This document shows, one piece after another, positions 56,391 through 64,000 of a DNA stretch of 64,000 nt. The notes under the pieces were generated by a model. That model searched no databases. It was not told the DNA's origin and worked only from the letters and a program-made list of their open reading frames with translations. This DNA comes from an uncultured delta proteobacterium. Lineage in GTDB: Bacteria > Myxococcota_A > Polyangia > Polyangiales > Polyangiaceae. A program made the translations under genes and the position numbers. Position 1 is the stretch's first letter, and every line of letters starts with the position of its first letter. The stretch covers positions 1 through 64,000 of the forward strand of contig CAIVJW010000214.1 of NCBI GenBank assembly GCA_903906315.1, written 5' to 3'.

Positions 56391-56903
56391 CTACTGGCAC
56401 TCGATCGCGCACTCCGTGTCGGCGCACCCGATCGCGGCGTCGTACTCGATTCGCCCGCCCGGGAACTGCTTCGCGCACTCGGCGAGGCACGGGTCGATGC
56501 CCGCGTCGACGTCCCCGATCGCGCAGCCGATCGCGCAGTTCACGTAGCCGTCGTCGCACGCGGGGTCGGCGTAGCAGGCGTTGATTTGCGGGCAGCAGTA
56601 CTGCTCTGCGCAGGCGTTGCAGACCTGGTTCTTGCTGGAGTACGGCTTCGTGAGCGCGCACGCGCCCGCGCCGCCGCCGTGGCCGCCCGTCGCCCCTCCA
56701 CCGGCGCCGCCCGCGCTCATCCCGCCGGCCGATCCGCCCGCACCTCCGGCGCCCCCGCTTGCGCCGCCGCTTCCGCCGGCCCCCGTGGTGATCGCGGTCG
56801 TGGTCGCCCCTCCGGTCGTCGCGGAGGGCGCGTCGGACGAGCAGGCGGCGACGAGGAGCGCGGCGATGGCGGTGATCGGCGAGAGGAGGCGCGCGGACGG
56901 CAT
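56391..56903 (-). CDS. Small Cys-rich lipoprotein with Gly-rich spacer
   Basis: A 170-residue lipoprotein with signal peptide and lipobox LVAAC (Cys21). A Gly/Ala/Ser/Thr spacer (about 30-82) leads to a compact cysteine-rich domain with NQVCNACAEQYCCPQINACY and repeated Cys pairs to the end (ADTECAIECQ). The overall layout resembles the N-terminus of the 988-aa protein at 47618. Its function is unknown; lipoproteins of this shape are frequent in Polyangiales. It lies between pnp and the oxidoreductase, on the minus strand. Confidence 0.8.
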   Translation of the reverse strand: MPSARLLSPITAIAALLVAACSSDAPSATTGGATTTAITTGAGGSGGASGGAGGAGGSAGGMSAGGAGGGATGGHGGGAGACALTKPYSSKNQVCNACAEQYCCPQINACYADPACDDGYVNCAIGCAIGDVDAGIDPCLAECAKQFPGGRIEYDAAIGCADTECAIECQ

Positions 56904-57111
56904 GCCTCCCTTTTACGCCCGATGCGGCGGCGTGAGCGCCTCGTCGGGAGGCGCGCGAGCTCTCCACAGGTTTTACCCCGCGCGGCGTTTTGTCCTGGCG
57001 GGCGCTGGCCCGACGGCCTAGAACGGCGCCCAGGAGTATCTTTCGGTCAACCACGGCGCAGCCCGAGGGCAACGCCGTCCGGGCGCACGTCGCATCTTCA
57101 TCTTCGATTCG

Positions 57112-57212
57112 TGCGCAGCAGCCGATGCTGCGCAGGAACCGAGGAAGAAGACCCGCCACGCGAGCCCGGCGTCTGGGTCGCACGCAGCGGCCTCTCGCCC
57201 TCGGGGCGAGAG
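57112..57212 (+). promoter_or_regulatory. Two perfect hairpins in the pnp leader
   Basis: Hairpin 1: TGCGCAGC (57112-57119) pairs with GCTGCGCA (57127-57134); an extra A-T pair extends the stem to nine. Hairpin 2: CTCTCGCCC (57192-57200) pairs with GGGCGAGAG (57204-57212) around a three-base loop; its 3' arm includes the purine-rich stretch that should serve as ribosome site for the ATG at 57226. In E. coli, pnp is autoregulated through RNase III cleavage of a leader stem. A similar mechanism is plausible here. Confidence 0.55.
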
Positions 57213-57225
57213 AGAGATTGACAGC

Positions 57226-59466
57226 ATGTTCGTACGCGAATCCGTCATGGTGGGCGGTCGTTCGCTCACGCTCGAGACCGGTCGCCTCGCCAAGCAGGCC
57301 CACGGCTCGATCCTGGTGACCTACGGCGACACCGTCGTGCTCGTCACGGCCGTCTCGGCCGAGGAGCGCCCCGGCCTCGACTTCTTCCCGCTCACCTGCG
57401 AGTTCTTCGAGAAGACGTACGCGGCCGGCAAGATCCCGGGCGGCTTCTTCAAGCGCGAGGCTCGCCAGCGCGACGAGGAGATCCTCGCCTGCCGCCTGAT
57501 GGATCGCCCGCTCCGCCCGCTCTTCCCCGAGGGCTTCAAGAAGGACACGCAGGTCATCGCGACCGTGATGTCCAGCGACAAGCAGAACAAGGCCGACGTC
57601 CTCGCGTTGATCGGCGCGAGCGCCGCGCTCCACATCTCGGACATCCCCTGGGCCGGCCCGATCGTCGGCGTCCGCGTGGGTCGCAAGAACGGCGAGCTCG
57701 TCGCGTACCCGACGCTCTCGGAGATCGAGGAGTGCGACATCGACCTCGTCGTCGCCTGCTCGAAGGACGCGATCGTGATGGTCGAGGGCGGCGCCGCCGA
57801 GGCGACCGAGGCCGACCTCATCGACGCGCTCATGTTCGCTCACAAGACCGCGCAGCCCGTGCTCGACCTCATCGAGCGCCTGCGCGCGGCGGTCGGCAAG
57901 CCGAAGAAGGAGTTCAAGGCTCCCGAGCTCGACGGCGGCGTGAAGGCGCGCGTCGCGGCGCTCGTCGACGGCGACCTCGGCGCGGCCACGCGCGTGCTCG
58001 ACAAGAAGGCTCGCTACGACGGCTACGGCACGCTGAAGAAGAAGCTCGGCGAGACGCTCCTCGCGGAGCTCGGCCAGGAGAAGTGGGCCTCGGTCGAGAA
58101 GCTCGTGAAGGCCGAGTTCGAGGAGCGCAAGGCGCACGTCGTCCGCAGCTACGTGCTGAACGAGGGCAAGCGCATCGACGGCCGCGACGGCAAGACCATC
58201 CGCCCGATCATGACCGAGGCGGGCATCCTGCCGCGCGTTCACGGGTCGGCGCTCTTCCAGCGTGGCGAGACGCAGGCGATCGTCACGACGACGCTCGGCA
58301 CCTCGAGCGACGAGCAGAAGATCGACTCGATGATGGGGGAGACGTGGAAGCGCTTCTACCTCCACTACAACTTCCCCTCGTTCTCGACCGGCGAGACGAA
58401 GCCGATGCGCGGCCCCGGTCGTCGTGAGATCGGCCACGGCGCCCTCGCCGAGCGCGCGCTCGTGCGCATGATCCCGCCCGCCGACAAGTTCCCCTACACG
58501 ATCCGCATCGTGTCCGAGACGCTCGAGTCGAACGGATCGTCGTCGATGGCGGCGGTCTGCGGCGGCTGCATGTCGCTCATGGACGCCGGCGTGCCGATCA
58601 AGTCGCCCGTCGCCGGTATCGCGATGGGGCTCATCATGGAGGGTGACAAGTACGCCATCCTGTCGGACATCCTCGGCGACGAGGACCACCTCGGCGACAT
58701 GGACTTCAAGGTCTGCGGCACCGCGCGCGGCGTCACGGCCATCCAGATGGACATCAAGATCGCCGGACTTTCGCGCGAGATCCTGACCCAGGCGCTCGAC
58801 CAGGCGCGCGAGGGGCGCCTCCACATTCTCGGCAAGATGCTCGAGACGCTGCCCGAGGTACGCCCCGAGCTCAGCGCGTACGCGCCGCGCATCACGACGA
58901 TCAAGGTCAAGCCCGACCAGATCCGGCTCATCATCGGCCCCGGTGGCAAGACCATCAAGGGCATCGTCGACCAGACGGGCGTCACCATCGACGTCGAGGA
59001 CGACGGCACGGTCAACGTGGCTTCGTCGGACCCCGAGGCCGTCAAGAAGGCCCTCGGCATCATCAAGGGCCTCACGGCCGAGCCGGAGATCGGCGCGACC
59101 TACAAGGGCACGGTTCGCCGCATCACGGACTTCGGCTGCTTCGTCGAGATCCTGCCGAACACCGACGGCCTCGTGCACATCTCGGAGCTCGCCCACCACC
59201 GCGTCGAGCGCGTGGAGGACGTGGTCAAGGAGGGCGACGAGGTCGAGGTCAAGGTCCTCAGCGTCGACCGCGAGGGCAAGATCCGCCTGAGCCGCCGCGA
59301 GATGCTCCCGCTCCCCGAGGGCGAGGAGGGCGAGCAGGCCGCCGCGCGCATGGCGCAGTCGCGCGAGCAGGGCGGCCCGCCGCCGCGCCGTGGCGACGGT
59401 CCGCCGCGCGGTGACCGTGGCGGTGGTGGCCGCGGTGGTCCGCCCCGCGGGCGCGATCGTCGCTGA
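57226..59466 (+). CDS. pnp: Polyribonucleotide nucleotidyltransferase
   Basis: A 3'-5' phosphorolytic exoribonuclease of the RNA degradosome. The 746-residue chain has the complete domain order: first RNase PH domain (about 10-140, [20 protein letters not shown]), helical domain, second RNase PH domain (about 310-535, with [19 protein letters not shown] and [25 protein letters not shown]), KH (about 560-610, [20 protein letters not shown]), S1 (about 625-695, [24 protein letters not shown]) and a Gly/Arg/Pro-rich tail. It likely forms a trimer. The ATG at 57226 is preferred to a downstream ATG at VMVGG because of the family N-terminus. Confidence 0.97.
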   Translation: MFVRESVMVGGRSLTLETGRLAKQAHGSILVTYGDTVVLVTAVSAEERPGLDFFPLTCEFFEKTYAAGKIPGGFFKREARQRDEEILACRLMDRPLRPLFPEGFKKDTQVIATVMSSDKQNKADVLALIGASAALHISDIPWAGPIVGVRVGRKNGELVAYPTLSEIEECDIDLVVACSKDAIVMVEGGAAEATEADLIDALMFAHKTAQPVLDLIERLRAAVGKPKKEFKAPELDGGVKARVAALVDGDLGAATRVLDKKARYDGYGTLKKKLGETLLAELGQEKWASVEKLVKAEFEERKAHVVRSYVLNEGKRIDGRDGKTIRPIMTEAGILPRVHGSALFQRGETQAIVTTTLGTSSDEQKIDSMMGETWKRFYLHYNFPSFSTGETKPMRGPGRREIGHGALAERALVRMIPPADKFPYTIRIVSETLESNGSSSMAAVCGGCMSLMDAGVPIKSPVAGIAMGLIMEGDKYAILSDILGDEDHLGDMDFKVCGTARGVTAIQMDIKIAGLSREILTQALDQAREGRLHILGKMLETLPEVRPELSAYAPRITTIKVKPDQIRLIIGPGGKTIKGIVDQTGVTIDVEDDGTVNVASSDPEAVKKALGIIKGLTAEPEIGATYKGTVRRITDFGCFVEILPNTDGLVHISELAHHRVERVEDVVKEGDEVEVKVLSVDREGKIRLSRREMLPLPEGEEGEQAAARMAQSREQGGPPPRRGDGPPRGDRGGGGRGGPPRGRDRR

Positions 59467-59486
59467 CCGACGAGCCGCGCAACGAG

Positions 59487-59530
59487 AGCCCCTTCTCCTC
59501 GCTTCGAGGGGAGGGGGCTTTCGCCCTTTT
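59487..59530 (+). terminator. Intrinsic terminator of pnp
   Basis: A 15-bp stem (59487-59501 with 59505-59519, two G-T wobbles) and a three-base loop are followed by TTTCGCCCTTTTG. It lies 21 bp after the pnp stop codon and is the strongest terminator in the window. Confidence 0.85.
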
Positions 59531-59574
59531 GTGCGGTCATCGACGCGCTTTCCCCTCGGCACCGGACCGGAGCC

Positions 59575-60057
59575 ATGCCCGTTCGCTACGCGATACTGCC
59601 CGAGCACCACGCGCTGCTCTACGTCTGCGCGGGCCATGTCACCGGGCGCGAGCTGCTCGCCGCCGAGCGGCAGGCTCGCGGGGACCCGCAGCGCGAGATG
59701 GGCGCGAGCATCGTCATCGACCTGCAGATGGTCCGCGAGCTGGACATCGAGCTCGCGGACTGGAAGGCGCTCATCGCGCTGAATCGCCAATTGCAGGCGT
59801 CGGGCTACGAGCCGGAGCGGACGGCCTTGATCGCTCGAGGCGCGCACGACTTCACCCTCGTCGGGGCCTTTCGGCTGATCGCCGACGCGGTCGTCCCGCT
59901 GCGAATCCACGTGTCGGAGACGCTCGGCGAGGCGCTCGGCTGGCACGGCATCTCGCGCGCGGTCGAGGACGTCGAGCGCGCGAGGCGCGAGCTGCAGCTC
60001 GAGGCGCGCGCTGACGCGCGAGGGGCGGCGGCTCCTCGACACGACCCGGCCGGGTAG
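59575..60057 (+). CDS. Hypothetical protein, possible STAS-like fold
   Basis: A 160-residue cytoplasmic protein. The pattern of the first about 125 residues ([20 protein letters not shown], then a central strand [20 protein letters not shown], then [20 protein letters not shown]) suggests an alternating alpha/beta fold like STAS/SpoIIAA-type domains, with no known functional residue. The basic, Ala-rich C-terminus is probably disordered. It is preceded by the pnp terminator, so it starts a new transcription unit that may include the methyltransferase 44 bp downstream. Confidence 0.6.
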   Translation: MPVRYAILPEHHALLYVCAGHVTGRELLAAERQARGDPQREMGASIVIDLQMVRELDIELADWKALIALNRQLQASGYEPERTALIARGAHDFTLVGAFRLIADAVVPLRIHVSETLGEALGWHGISRAVEDVERARRELQLEARADARGAAAPRHDPAG

Positions 60058-60101
60058 GTAAGGTCGATGGCTTCTGCCGCCTCGCGCGCAGGACGACCAC
60101 G

Positions 60102-60869
60102 ATGCCCGCCTCGACGAACGACCTGCCGCTCCCGCACGCGGTCGACACTCCCCGCAACGCGGGCGGCGTCGACTACGACGCCGGGTGGAAGCTGTGGACC
60201 GACATGGTTCGGTACTACCCCGCGGGCGTGCACCGTCGTCGGCTGATCACGCGGTGGGTCGCGCCGCTCCGGCCGTCCACTGTGCTCGACGTCGGCTGCG
60301 GCCCCGGGCACCTGCTCGACACGCTGCGCGTCGCGCTGCCCGGCGCGCGCTTCACCGGCGCCGACTTCTCCGCGGAGACGATCGAGGACGACCGACGCAG
60401 GCACCCCTGGGCGCGCTTCGAGGTCCTCGATCTCGGGCAGGCGAGGCTCGAGGATCGTTTCGATATGGTGGTGTGCTCGGAGGTGCTCGAGCACGTGCGC
60501 GACGACGTCGCCGGCCTTCGCCACCTCTGCGAGATGACCGGTCGACACCTCATGATCACGGTGCCGACGGGCCCCATCTTCCCGCTCGAGGCCGGCTTCG
60601 GGCACCTCCGCCACTACGATCTCGCGGCGCTCTGCGCGCGCATCGAGGGGCACGGGCTCCGCGTCGTGCGCGCGGAGGCGTGGGGCTTTCCCTTCATGAA
60701 CGCCTTCAAGCGCGTGTCGAATCTGCGCCCTCAAGCCGTGATGGACGGCTTCGGGGGAGGCGAGTGGAGCCTCCCGAAGAAGGTCCTCGGGGCCGCGCTG
60801 ACGGGCCTCTTCTACCTGAACGTGCCGGCGCTCGGGCCCCAGCTCCTCGTGCTCGCCGAGCGCGCCTGA
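60102..60869 (+). CDS. Class I SAM-dependent methyltransferase
   Basis: A 255-residue methyltransferase. Motif I is VLDVGCGPGHLLDTL at about residues 62-76, motif II ARFTGADFSAETI, and a motif IV-like MVVCSEVLEHVRDDV. The substrate is unknown. The C-terminal part ends with a hydrophobic segment (LGAALTGLFYLNVPALGPQLL), as in methyltransferases of polysaccharide or lipid pathways. It stands 27 bp before asnB and may be co-transcribed with it and with the second methyltransferase; the group resembles a small glycan-modification locus. Confidence 0.82.
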   Translation: MPASTNDLPLPHAVDTPRNAGGVDYDAGWKLWTDMVRYYPAGVHRRRLITRWVAPLRPSTVLDVGCGPGHLLDTLRVALPGARFTGADFSAETIEDDRRRHPWARFEVLDLGQARLEDRFDMVVCSEVLEHVRDDVAGLRHLCEMTGRHLMITVPTGPIFPLEAGFGHLRHYDLAALCARIEGHGLRVVRAEAWGFPFMNAFKRVSNLRPQAVMDGFGGGEWSLPKKVLGAALTGLFYLNVPALGPQLLVLAERA

Positions 60870-60896
60870 GCCGCGCGTCAGGCGGGGAGCGGGACG

Positions 60897-62558
60897 ATGT
60901 GCGGCATCTTCGGCGGGAATCGGGAGCTGCTCGGCGCCGACCCTGCGCGGCTCCTGCGCCACCGCGGGCCCGACCAGGCCGGGCACGTCGAGGTGCGAGC
61001 CGCGGACGGCGCGCCGATCATCCTCGGCCAGACGCGCCTCTCCGTCGTCCACAGGGGCGAGGTCGCGACGCCGATGGAGCGCGACGGCGCGGTCATCGCC
61101 TTCAACGGCGAGATCTACAACTGGAACGATCTCCGCGAGGAGCTCGAGGCCAAGGGCCGCCGCTTCTCGACGCCCACCGACACGGAGGTGGTGCTCGCGG
61201 CCTACCTCGAGTGGGGCCCGGCGTGCCTCGACCGCCTCAATGGCATGTTCGCCATCGCGATCTGGGCGGACGGCGCGCTCTTCCTCGCCCGCGATCGCCT
61301 CGGAAAGAAGCCGCTCTTCTACTCGCACGGACCGCGCGGGCTCGCCTTCGCCTCGGAGCTCAAGGCCATCCGTGACCTCGAGTTCGGCGAGGAGCCGCTC
61401 TGTCGATCCCTCGAGTTCTACTTCGACGACCACACGCCGTTCACCAACGTGAAGAGCGTGCGCCCCGGCGAGTACGCGACGTACCGCCCCGAGGAACGAC
61501 GGCTCGACACGCGCCGATGGTGGAGCTTCCCCGACCCCGAGGTGACGATCACCGACGAGCGGCAGGCGGTCCGCGAGGTCCTCGAGGTGCTCGGCGACGC
61601 CTGCCGCATCCGCCGCGTGGCCGACGTGCCCGTCACGCTGTTCCTCTCGGGGGGGCTCGATTCCTCGCTGATCCAGGCGTTGCTCGGCGTGCCCGTCACG
61701 TACACCGTCCAGTTCGAGGAGTTCCTCGGCAGCATCGACGAGTGGAGCTACGTCTCCGAGTTCGCCGCGGCGGCCGGCTTCGAGGCGCGGCGGGTCACCC
61801 CGACGCGCGCCGACTTCTTCGAGACCTTCTCCTCGCTCGCCCGAGCCATCGAGTTCCCGGTCGGCAGCTTCAGCGTGTTTCCGCTCTACTGCCTCGCTCG
61901 CCAGGCGCGCGCCGACGGGTTCGTGGTCGCGCTGTCGGGCGAGGGGGCCGACGAGCTCTTCAATGGCTATTACCGCAACGAGCTCCTCCTGCGCGAGGAG
62001 GCCCGGATCGCGAGCGAGCTCGAGGGCCCGTACTCGACGCTCAGCCGGCGCTACTTCGGGACGCCGCTCGAGCGCTTCTGTCGCATGGCCGCAAGGCAGG
62101 GGCTCGCGTCCGTCCCCGCGCTGATCGAGCGCTTCGCCCCGAGCTGGCGCGAGGGCCTATCCTTCGGCCAGAACCTCAGTCGGCTCGAGGCCACCGTCTT
62201 CCTGCAGCCGCTCCTCGTCATGGCCGACCGCTTGAGCATGGCGAGCTCGCTCGAGGTGCGCAATCCCTTCCTCGACCACCGCGTCGTCACGCTGTCGACG
62301 CGCCTCGCCGATCACCTCAAGTTCCGGGACGGTCAGGGCAAGTGGGTCCTCCGGCGGGCGCTCGAGGAGCTCGTCGGCAAGGACCTCGGCATCACGAAGC
62401 GAAGCGTGAAGCACGGCCTGCCCGCGCCCGTGAACCAGTGGCTCTTCAACAGCAGCGTGTTCGATCGCAAGGACTGGAACCACGTGCTCCTCGGTGAGTG
62501 TCTGAAGGAGCTGGCACGGGCGCACGACCCCGAAGGACAGCAGGGCAGAGAACCATGA
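60897..62558 (+). CDS. asnB: Asparagine synthase (glutamine-hydrolysing)
   Basis: A 553-residue class II amidotransferase. The N-terminal nucleophile is Cys2 (MCGIFGG), with RHRGPDQAG and FNGEIYNWNDLREEL in the glutaminase domain. The synthetase domain has the PPi-loop FLSGGLDSSL, and a later SGEGADELFNGYYR. It could make asparagine, or amidate a sugar or peptide in a dedicated pathway, as AsnB-like enzymes do in O-antigen and natural-product loci. The ATG of the second methyltransferase overlaps its stop codon (ATGA), which favours a dedicated pathway over general asparagine supply. Confidence 0.92.
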   Translation: MCGIFGGNRELLGADPARLLRHRGPDQAGHVEVRAADGAPIILGQTRLSVVHRGEVATPMERDGAVIAFNGEIYNWNDLREELEAKGRRFSTPTDTEVVLAAYLEWGPACLDRLNGMFAIAIWADGALFLARDRLGKKPLFYSHGPRGLAFASELKAIRDLEFGEEPLCRSLEFYFDDHTPFTNVKSVRPGEYATYRPEERRLDTRRWWSFPDPEVTITDERQAVREVLEVLGDACRIRRVADVPVTLFLSGGLDSSLIQALLGVPVTYTVQFEEFLGSIDEWSYVSEFAAAAGFEARRVTPTRADFFETFSSLARAIEFPVGSFSVFPLYCLARQARADGFVVALSGEGADELFNGYYRNELLLREEARIASELEGPYSTLSRRYFGTPLERFCRMAARQGLASVPALIERFAPSWREGLSFGQNLSRLEATVFLQPLLVMADRLSMASSLEVRNPFLDHRVVTLSTRLADHLKFRDGQGKWVLRRALEELVGKDLGITKRSVKHGLPAPVNQWLFNSSVFDRKDWNHVLLGECLKELARAHDPEGQQGREP

Positions 62559-63595
62559 AGCGAAACCTCGTCGAACTCCTCCGCGACCCCACGAGCGGGG
62601 CGCCTCTCGCGCTCGAAGGCGAGGTCTCCGCCGACGACGGCGAGGTCGTCGGCGGAACGCTCGTCGCGGCCTCCGGGGCGCGCTTCGCGGTCGTGGACGG
62701 GGTGCCCGGCATGGTGCCCGACCTCGCCCCGGAGCAGCAGGCCACGGTCGAGAGCTTCTCGTTCAAGTGGCAGAAGGCGGCCGACTACCGCAAGACCACC
62801 GAGGGCCACTACGTGAAGTGGTACCTCGATCGCTACGGGTTCGGCACCGAGGCGAAGCTCGCCGAGCTGCTCGCGGGCAAGCGGATGATCCTGGACGCCG
62901 GCACCGCGCACGGGCGCGACGCCGAGATGTACGCGCGCAACTCGACCGCGACCGTCGTCGGGGTCGACATCAGCTACGGCATCCGCAACGCGTACCGGGA
63001 TCTCCGCGGGCTCCCCCGGTTGCACCTCGTGCAGGCCGACCTCGGGCGCCTGCCGTTCGCCGAGGGCACGTTCGACTTCATCGGCTGCGACCAGGTCATC
63101 CACCACACGCCCGACACGCGCGCGTCCGTCCACCACCTGGTCACGCGCCTCGCGCCCGGCGGACACCTCGCCTTCTACGTCTACAAGCAGAAGGGGCCGG
63201 TGCGGGAGTTCTGCGACGACCTCATCCGCGATCAGACGACGAAGATGAGCCCGGAGGCGTGCATGCGAGTCGCCGAGTCGATCACCAAGCTCGGCAAGGC
63301 GCTCTCCGATCTGAAGGTCACCATCGACGTGCCGGAGGCGATTCCGATCCTCGGTATTCCGGCGGGCAAGCAGGACATCCAGCGGTTCATCTACTGGAAC
63401 ATGTTCAAGTGCTACTGGAACGACACGATGGATTGGGACGCCAACGTGATCACCAACTTCGACTGGTATCACCCGCTCCACGCGCACCGCCACACGCCCG
63501 AGGAGGTGCGCGCTTGGTGCGCCGAGGAGGGCCTCGAGATCGTGCACCTCGACGTGCAGGAGTCGGGCGTCAGCGTCCTCTGCCGGAAGGGCTGA
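62555..63595 (+). CDS. SAM-dependent methyltransferase with Trm112-like N-terminus
   Basis: A 346-residue protein. Residues 1-60 resemble a Trm112-like lead-in (LLRDPTSGAPLALEGE, then FAVVDGVPGMVPDL) without its usual zinc cysteines. The methyltransferase core has motif I ILDAGTAHGRDAEMYARNS and later IGCDQVIHHTPDTRASVHHL. The C-terminal about 120 residues are unusual, rich in aromatic residues (FIYWNMFKCYWNDTMDWDAN), and probably bind the substrate. It is translationally coupled to asnB. The substrate is unknown; a sugar or lipid-linked glycan is a guess from context. Confidence 0.85.
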   Translation: MKRNLVELLRDPTSGAPLALEGEVSADDGEVVGGTLVAASGARFAVVDGVPGMVPDLAPEQQATVESFSFKWQKAADYRKTTEGHYVKWYLDRYGFGTEAKLAELLAGKRMILDAGTAHGRDAEMYARNSTATVVGVDISYGIRNAYRDLRGLPRLHLVQADLGRLPFAEGTFDFIGCDQVIHHTPDTRASVHHLVTRLAPGGHLAFYVYKQKGPVREFCDDLIRDQTTKMSPEACMRVAESITKLGKALSDLKVTIDVPEAIPILGIPAGKQDIQRFIYWNMFKCYWNDTMDWDANVITNFDWYHPLHAHRHTPEEVRAWCAEEGLEIVHLDVQESGVSVLCRKG

Positions 63596-63629
63596 CGCCT
63601 CGACGGCGCCCGGCGCTGGAGCGAAGGCG

Positions 63630-64000
63630 TCAGCTCGCGTGCGCTGCCGGCGGGGCGTGCGGCGTGGCCGACGGCCCGACGCGGCGATCGGTGCGCGCGG
63701 CGGCGACGCGGGCGTACCACCCAGCCAGGCGCGGGCGGGCGCCCATCAGCTCGGTGAACGCGGGAAACTCCCGGATGCACGTCAATGCGCCGTGGGTCGC
63801 GACGTCGCCAAGCGTGATCTCGGCGCCGCAGACGAAGGGCTGCTCGCCGAGCCACCCCTCGAAGCGGTCCATCTCGCGCGACAGCCACGCTCGACCGTCC
63901 GTCTCGTTGCGCTTCTTGAGGATTCGCTTCGAGACCTGGTGCATCACCACGGACCCGCCCGCGCGCACCATCGCGTTCTGGAAGAAGCCGAAGTTCGACG
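63630..64000 (-). CDS. Glutathione S-transferase-like protein (N-terminus outside window)
   Basis: The C-terminal helical domain of a GST is visible: SNFGFFQNAMVRAGG, then a basic segment HQVSKRILKKRN, GRAWLSREMDRFEGWLGEQPFV, the domain-locking motif GAEITLGDVATHGAL and RPRLAGWYARVAA. The frame continues beyond position 64000, so the N-terminal thioredoxin fold with the glutathione site is not seen. The ATG at 63971 is internal. It converges with the methyltransferase gene on the plus strand. Confidence 0.75.
   Translation of the reverse strand, partial: SNFGFFQNAMVRAGGSVVMHQVSKRILKKRNETDGRAWLSREMDRFEGWLGEQPFVCGAEITLGDVATHGALTCIREFPAFTELMGARPRLAGWYARVAAARTDRRVGPSATPHAPPAAHAS

Overview
The window is very GC-rich with near-saturated G/C at third codon positions. 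It mixes housekeeping genes with Hanks-type Ser/Thr kinases, DUF2169/pentapeptide type VI secretion (T6SS) accessory genes, cysteine-rich repeat lipoproteins with Gly-rich N-termini, WGR and DUF2293 proteins and a sigma-54-driven type IV pilin. This combination points to a Myxococcota chromosome, most likely Polyangiales. That assignment is inference from gene content, not a database result. No rRNA, tRNA, CRISPR array or intact insertion sequence was seen.

Layout. (1) 1-349: tail of a hypothetical protein cut by the window edge. (2) 742-5411, minus strand: a tight four-gene operon with a radical SAM/SPASM enzyme, a LIC_10091-like protein, an alpha/beta hydrolase and MurD. A small secreted protein (5548-6090) diverges from it, followed by a Ser/Thr kinase, a remnant of a YhaN-like ATPase and a metallophosphoesterase. 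(3) 9974-12356, minus: WGR-domain and DUF2293 proteins. (4) 12370-23092, minus: a T6SS spike cassette. In transcription order it holds a double-DUF2169/pentapeptide protein, a pure pentapeptide protein, DUF3540, a DUF4150 PAAR-like tip, a short VgrG, a separate beta-rich VgrG-extension-like protein and a small frameshifted ORF. (5) 23230-24476, minus: hisB-hisH. (6) 24561-38745, plus: a lipoprotein, a cystathionine beta-synthase, a papain-like peptidase, an aspartate-aminotransferase-like enzyme coupled to ATP-type PEP carboxykinase, Lon, a membrane zincin-like protein and a hybrid histidine kinase. (7) 38813-41919, minus: hisS coupled to a repeat protein probably of the cell envelope. (8) 42307-47490, plus: beta-propeller lipoprotein, cystathionine gamma-synthase family enzyme, extensin-like protein. 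(9) 47618-50584, minus: a 988-aa Cys-rich-repeat lipoprotein. (10) 51009-51596: type IV pilin. (11) 51670-53795, minus: Ser/Thr kinase coupled to ruvX. (12) 54017-59466: rpsO and pnp, separated by two minus-strand genes (molybdopterin oxidoreductase and lipoprotein). (13) 59575-64000: a small unknown protein, a methyltransferase/AsnB/methyltransferase group and the start of a GST-like gene.

Many adjacent gene pairs share stop/start overlaps (ATGA, GTGA, TTGA), which indicates widespread translational coupling. The least explained parts are the T6SS cassette with its split VgrG, the leader of the aminotransferase-pckA operon with mutually exclusive hairpins, and the leaders of rpsO and pnp. 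Nearly every long ORF running opposite these genes is a GC-driven shadow and was left out.
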